Assembly: GCA_017304505.1 (NCBI GenBank)
Contig: JAFKKQ010000111.1
Location: 1-5,877, forward strand
DNA: 5,877 bases
Reading direction: 5' to 3'
From: Hyphomicrobiales bacterium
Lineage (GTDB): Bacteria; Pseudomonadota; Alphaproteobacteria; Rhizobiales; Xanthobacteraceae
The notes under the pieces were generated by a model. That model made no database searches. It was not told where the DNA came from and saw nothing but the letters and a program-made list of their open reading frames with translations. This document shows positions 4,263-5,877 of the stretch, piece by piece. The translations under genes were made by a program, and so were the position numbers. Positions within the stretch are counted from its first letter, which is position 1, and each line of letters opens with the position of its first letter.

Positions 4263-4715
4263 GTGAATCGCTGGCTTTCGCTGCTAGGAGTTCTCGTGCT
4301 CGTCATCGGCGGTGGACTCGCGATCGGCCTTCTGACCACCCCGGGCGAATGGTATGGCGGCCTCGCCAAGCCATCCTTCAACCCGCCTGGCTGGATATTT
4401 GGCCCGGTCTGGACGGTGCTCTATGTGCTAATCGCCGTGGCCGGCTGGCGCTCGTTCGAGCACGATCGCACCGGCCAGCCCATGGGATTTTGGTGGGTGC
4501 AGCTCGGGCTCAATTTTCTGTGGTCTCCGATATTCTTCGCCGCTCATCAAATTGGACTGGCCTTGGGTGTTATCCTGCTGATGCTGGCTGCGATCCTTGC
4601 GTTCATTGCCACGGTGTGGCGGCAGGATCGCGGGGCGGCGTGGCTATTCGTGCCGTATGCCGCCTGGGTGAGCTTCGCGTCGGTGCTGAACCTGGCGATC
4701 TTCACGCTGAACTAA
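4263..4715 (+). CDS. tspO: TspO/MBR family tryptophan-rich membrane protein
   Basis: 150 residues, the normal length for the family. It is an inner-membrane protein with five predicted helices: about 5-25, 45-63, 76-95, 98-118 and 125-147. Family marks are visible: KPSFNPPGWIFGPVWTVLY (36-54) with spaced tryptophans, NFLWSPIFF (84-92), and AWVSFASVLNLAIFTLN at the end. TspO proteins bind tetrapyrroles and steroids and, in alphaproteobacteria such as Rhodobacter, modulate photosynthesis and stress genes in response to oxygen; whether this copy does so is inference. The start is GTG 4263, five bases after GGAGG (4253-4257). A GTG at 4239 would add eight residues but has an unusable ribosome spacing. 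It is followed 11 bases later by the 169-residue gene, so the two are probably co-transcribed. The sequence looks intact. Confidence 0.92.
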   Translation: MNRWLSLLGVLVLVIGGGLAIGLLTTPGEWYGGLAKPSFNPPGWIFGPVWTVLYVLIAVAGWRSFEHDRTGQPMGFWWVQLGLNFLWSPIFFAAHQIGLALGVILLMLAAILAFIATVWRQDRGAAWLFVPYAAWVSFASVLNLAIFTLN

Positions 4716-4726
4716 CTGGAGCTTGG

Positions 4727-5236
4727 ATGCACCGCCGCATCGTCACCGTCAATGACAAACTGCAGCAGGGTTATCGCTATGCGCTGACAGCACCCGCCGG
4801 CCGCAATTTCGATCCGGCCTTTCGGCCCGACCTGACGCCGAAGCAGATGCTCCAACTGGGCGTGTTCTGTGGCAGATACCTCACTGATTGCCGCGACGAA
4901 TTTCCTACAACCTGGTTCAGGCGAGCCAAGCTGTCGCCCACGCGCCGTGATTGCTCGCTCAACTATTTCGGCGTCGATGCGAGCCAGCCGCTATCGGAGT
5001 GGCAAAGAAAGGGCTGGATACATGCCGATGACCCGCGCGGCTGGTTCCAGTGGTACTGCCGTTATTACATGGGTCGGCGCCTGCCCGAGGAGGACGCGCG
5101 CCAGATCGGTCGCTGGAAGGCGATGGAGCGCCACGTTTCGCAGATAAGGAAGCATTGCGAGCCGGGTGATCCTATGTGCCGGCCGCGGCAGCGCCAGGCG
5201 CTCTTGCACTGGGCCTATGACAGCCGAAAAATCTAG
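4727..5236 (+). CDS. conserved protein of unknown function (169 aa), partner of tspO
   Basis: A 169-residue soluble protein without signal or membrane segment, rich in tryptophan, tyrosine and arginine. Conserved-looking blocks, from memory of relatives: MHRRIVTVNDKLQQGYRY (1-18), GRNFDPAFRPDLTPKQMLQL (25-44), GVFCGRYLTDCRDEFP (45-60), LNYFGVDASQPLS (78-90), DDPRGWFQWYCRYYMGRR (101-118), DARQIGRWKAMERHVSQI (123-140) and RQRQALLHWAYDS (154-166). It has six cysteines, at 48, 55, 76, 111, 144 and 151. The family is familiar as an uncharacterised protein in proteobacteria; I know no assigned activity, and I make no claim that the cysteines bind metal. The start is ATG 4727, five bases after GGAG (4718-4721). 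The same frame is open back to 4349, but there it is only the shadow of tspO. The 11-base gap implies an operon with tspO. Confidence 0.85.
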   Translation: MHRRIVTVNDKLQQGYRYALTAPAGRNFDPAFRPDLTPKQMLQLGVFCGRYLTDCRDEFPTTWFRRAKLSPTRRDCSLNYFGVDASQPLSEWQRKGWIHADDPRGWFQWYCRYYMGRRLPEEDARQIGRWKAMERHVSQIRKHCEPGDPMCRPRQRQALLHWAYDSRKI

Positions 5237-5596
5237 GCGGCCAAAGCGGCGCGAAGCCCGGCGCGCGGCTATTCGTTCGCGATCATTCTTCATCAGGCCC
5301 GCAATGATGGTCAGGGGTGGCTCCGTCTTCGGCGAGGGCGAGGAGCTAGACTTACAGCAGCTGGTCTGCGCCGATCCCGACGCACTGCCGCCCGGCCAAG
5401 CGGTCGCCAGCACTCCACGCGCCGATCCCCGTTTCCCTGCCATGCGTAATGTTGGGAGCTGTCAAATTAAACGGCGGCTCATCGAACGTCAGCCCGCTGA
5501 AAAGTCCTTCCCCGCGACCGCGGCAGGCACCGCTCTACGTGCGAGCATTGGAATAATGGTTAAGTCGTCAACATCGACGATCCCGACGCACCGTGA
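5237..5596. other. 360-base stretch without a supported gene
   Basis: A plus-strand frame stays open to 5600 (possible ATG 5304, MMVRGGSVFGEGEELDLQQL), but it lacks a ribosome site, its composition drifts, and I recognise nothing in it. On the minus strand a stop-free run upstream of 5487 reads VDVDDLTIIPMLARRAVP, also without a start or known family. It may hold remains of an older gene. I see no terminator after 5236 and no RNA gene. Confidence 0.4.
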
Positions 5597-5730
5597 TTAA
5601 CGACTAAGCTTCGCCTGGACAAGCTCACCCGTAGCAGGATTGTAGTATGCTTCGACTTCGCCGCCGCTGGCCTTATCCGTAATGTAAACTTTGTGGCACC
5701 CATCGTCGATTTTCACGCGACGAACCATAT
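5597..5730 (-). pseudogene. C-terminal fragment of a PepSY-domain protein cut by an IS element
   Basis: On the minus strand, 43 codons from ATG 5728 to the stop at 5597 read MVRRVKIDDGCHKVYITDK and then GGEVEAYYNPATGELVQAKL. This matches the second half of small PepSY-type proteins, which typically run signal peptide, a first helix, then 'VRRVKxDDGCYxVxxxDxxGxxVExYxxPxTGE'. The signal peptide and first half are missing, exactly where the inverted-repeat-like end of an IS begins (5731). Intact homologues are exported and act as small inhibitory or ligand-sensing domains. Without its leader this piece could not be exported. By chance the IS end supplies an AAAGGGGG run shortly before the ATG, so weak translation is possible, but I regard the gene as broken. 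Confidence 0.6.
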
Positions 5731-5877
5731 TGATCTGCCCCCTTTGAAGTGGTCCTCCCTGAAGTATGTTTTGACCATGGAGGATGAGATCAATGGCGAG
5801 GAAGCGGCATACAGCTGAAGAGATCGTGGCGAAGCTTCGGCAGGTCGATGTGCTGATGGCACAAGGCCGGCCGGTTG
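5731..5877 (+). mobile_element. left end of an IS3-family element (continues past the window)
   Basis: TGATCTGCCCCCTTTGAAGT at 5731-5750 has the TGA-start and C-run of IS407-group inverted repeats. It lies 62 bases before an IS3-type orfA, the usual leader length. The element is cut by the window edge, so orfB, the right repeat and the target duplication cannot be seen. It is a different element from the remnant at 1367, since the OrfA N-termini differ. It interrupts the PepSY gene. Confidence 0.7.
5793..5877 (+). CDS. IS3-family transposase OrfA, N-terminus (partial at window end)
   Basis: 28 codons are visible: MARKRHTAEEIVAKLRQVDV, then LMAQGRPV. The 'KRHTAEEIVAKLRQVDVL' start is characteristic of the HTH_Tnp_1/IS3 OrfA subunit, which binds the element's ends and, by programmed frameshifting with OrfB, forms the transposase OrfAB. 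The start is ATG 5793, nine bases after GGAGG (5779-5783). The remaining roughly 60 residues and orfB lie outside the window, so intactness cannot be judged. Confidence 0.85.
   Translation, partial: MARKRHTAEEIVAKLRQVDVLMAQGRPV

Noticed and set aside
4349..4726. Extension of the 169-residue gene upstream to 4349 (295 residues)
   Set aside because: The extra 126 residues lie in another frame of tspO and read as low-quality Arg/Gly sequence. ATG 4727 has its own GGAG and begins the conserved part.
5166..5600. 144-residue plus-strand open frame
   Set aside because: Its first part overlaps the 169-residue gene in another frame. The rest has no ribosome site, no recognised motif and drifting composition.
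1..5877. CRISPR array, defence island, toxin-antitoxin pair or prophage
   Set aside because: No regularly spaced direct repeats outside the propeller gene, no cas, nuclease, integrase or structural phage genes, and the only regulator-like sequence is a broken XRE remnant without an identifiable partner.

Overview
This GC-rich window most resembles the chromosome of an alphaproteobacterium, probably Hyphomicrobiales (Bradyrhizobium/Rhodopseudomonas type). That judgement rests on recognising small conserved proteins by eye (the DUF6481-like Ala/Arg/Glu-rich protein, the 116-residue protein, the TspO-linked 169-residue protein) and on two IS3-family traces. It is an inference, not a search result. 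The stretch looks like an accessory or decaying neighbourhood: small proteins, gene fragments and insertion-sequence scars around a few intact genes.

Layout. A terminator-like palindrome (1-18) and about 300 bases without a supported gene precede a 338-residue protein (321-1337) built from seven near-identical repeats of 46-51 residues, predicted to be a self-closing seven-bladed beta-propeller. About 30 bases after its stop lies a doubly deleted IS3-family remnant (1367-1665). Then come three minus-strand genes: a 30-residue membrane peptide (1725-1817), a DUF6481-like charged helical protein whose start codon seems lost (1920-2288), and a 69-residue two-CxxC zinc-ribbon-like protein (2509-2718). 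Divergent from these is a compact plus-strand operon of three small genes: 116 aa, 57 aa, and a 36-aa membrane peptide that overlaps its neighbour by GTGA. It ends at a strong intrinsic terminator (3571-3596). Facing it are two adjacent minus-strand small genes (42 and 57 aa). The 57-aa gene overlaps, antisense, the remains of an XRE-type regulator whose recognisable C-terminal half is split over successive reading frames (3911-4141).

The right third holds an intact tspO (4263-4715), followed 11 bases later by a 169-residue conserved protein of unknown function (4727-5236). A 360-base stretch without a supported gene follows. Last comes a minus-strand PepSY-domain gene that keeps only its C-terminal half, because an IS3-family element (from about 5731, orfA from 5793, running off the window) abuts it.

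Functional reading. Only tspO/169-aa and the 2904-3543 cluster look like working operons. No defence system, CRISPR array or complete tRNA/rRNA is visible. The strongest candidates for something new are the seven-blade repeat protein and the dense set of uncharacterised proteins under 60 residues, two of them with a single predicted membrane helix.
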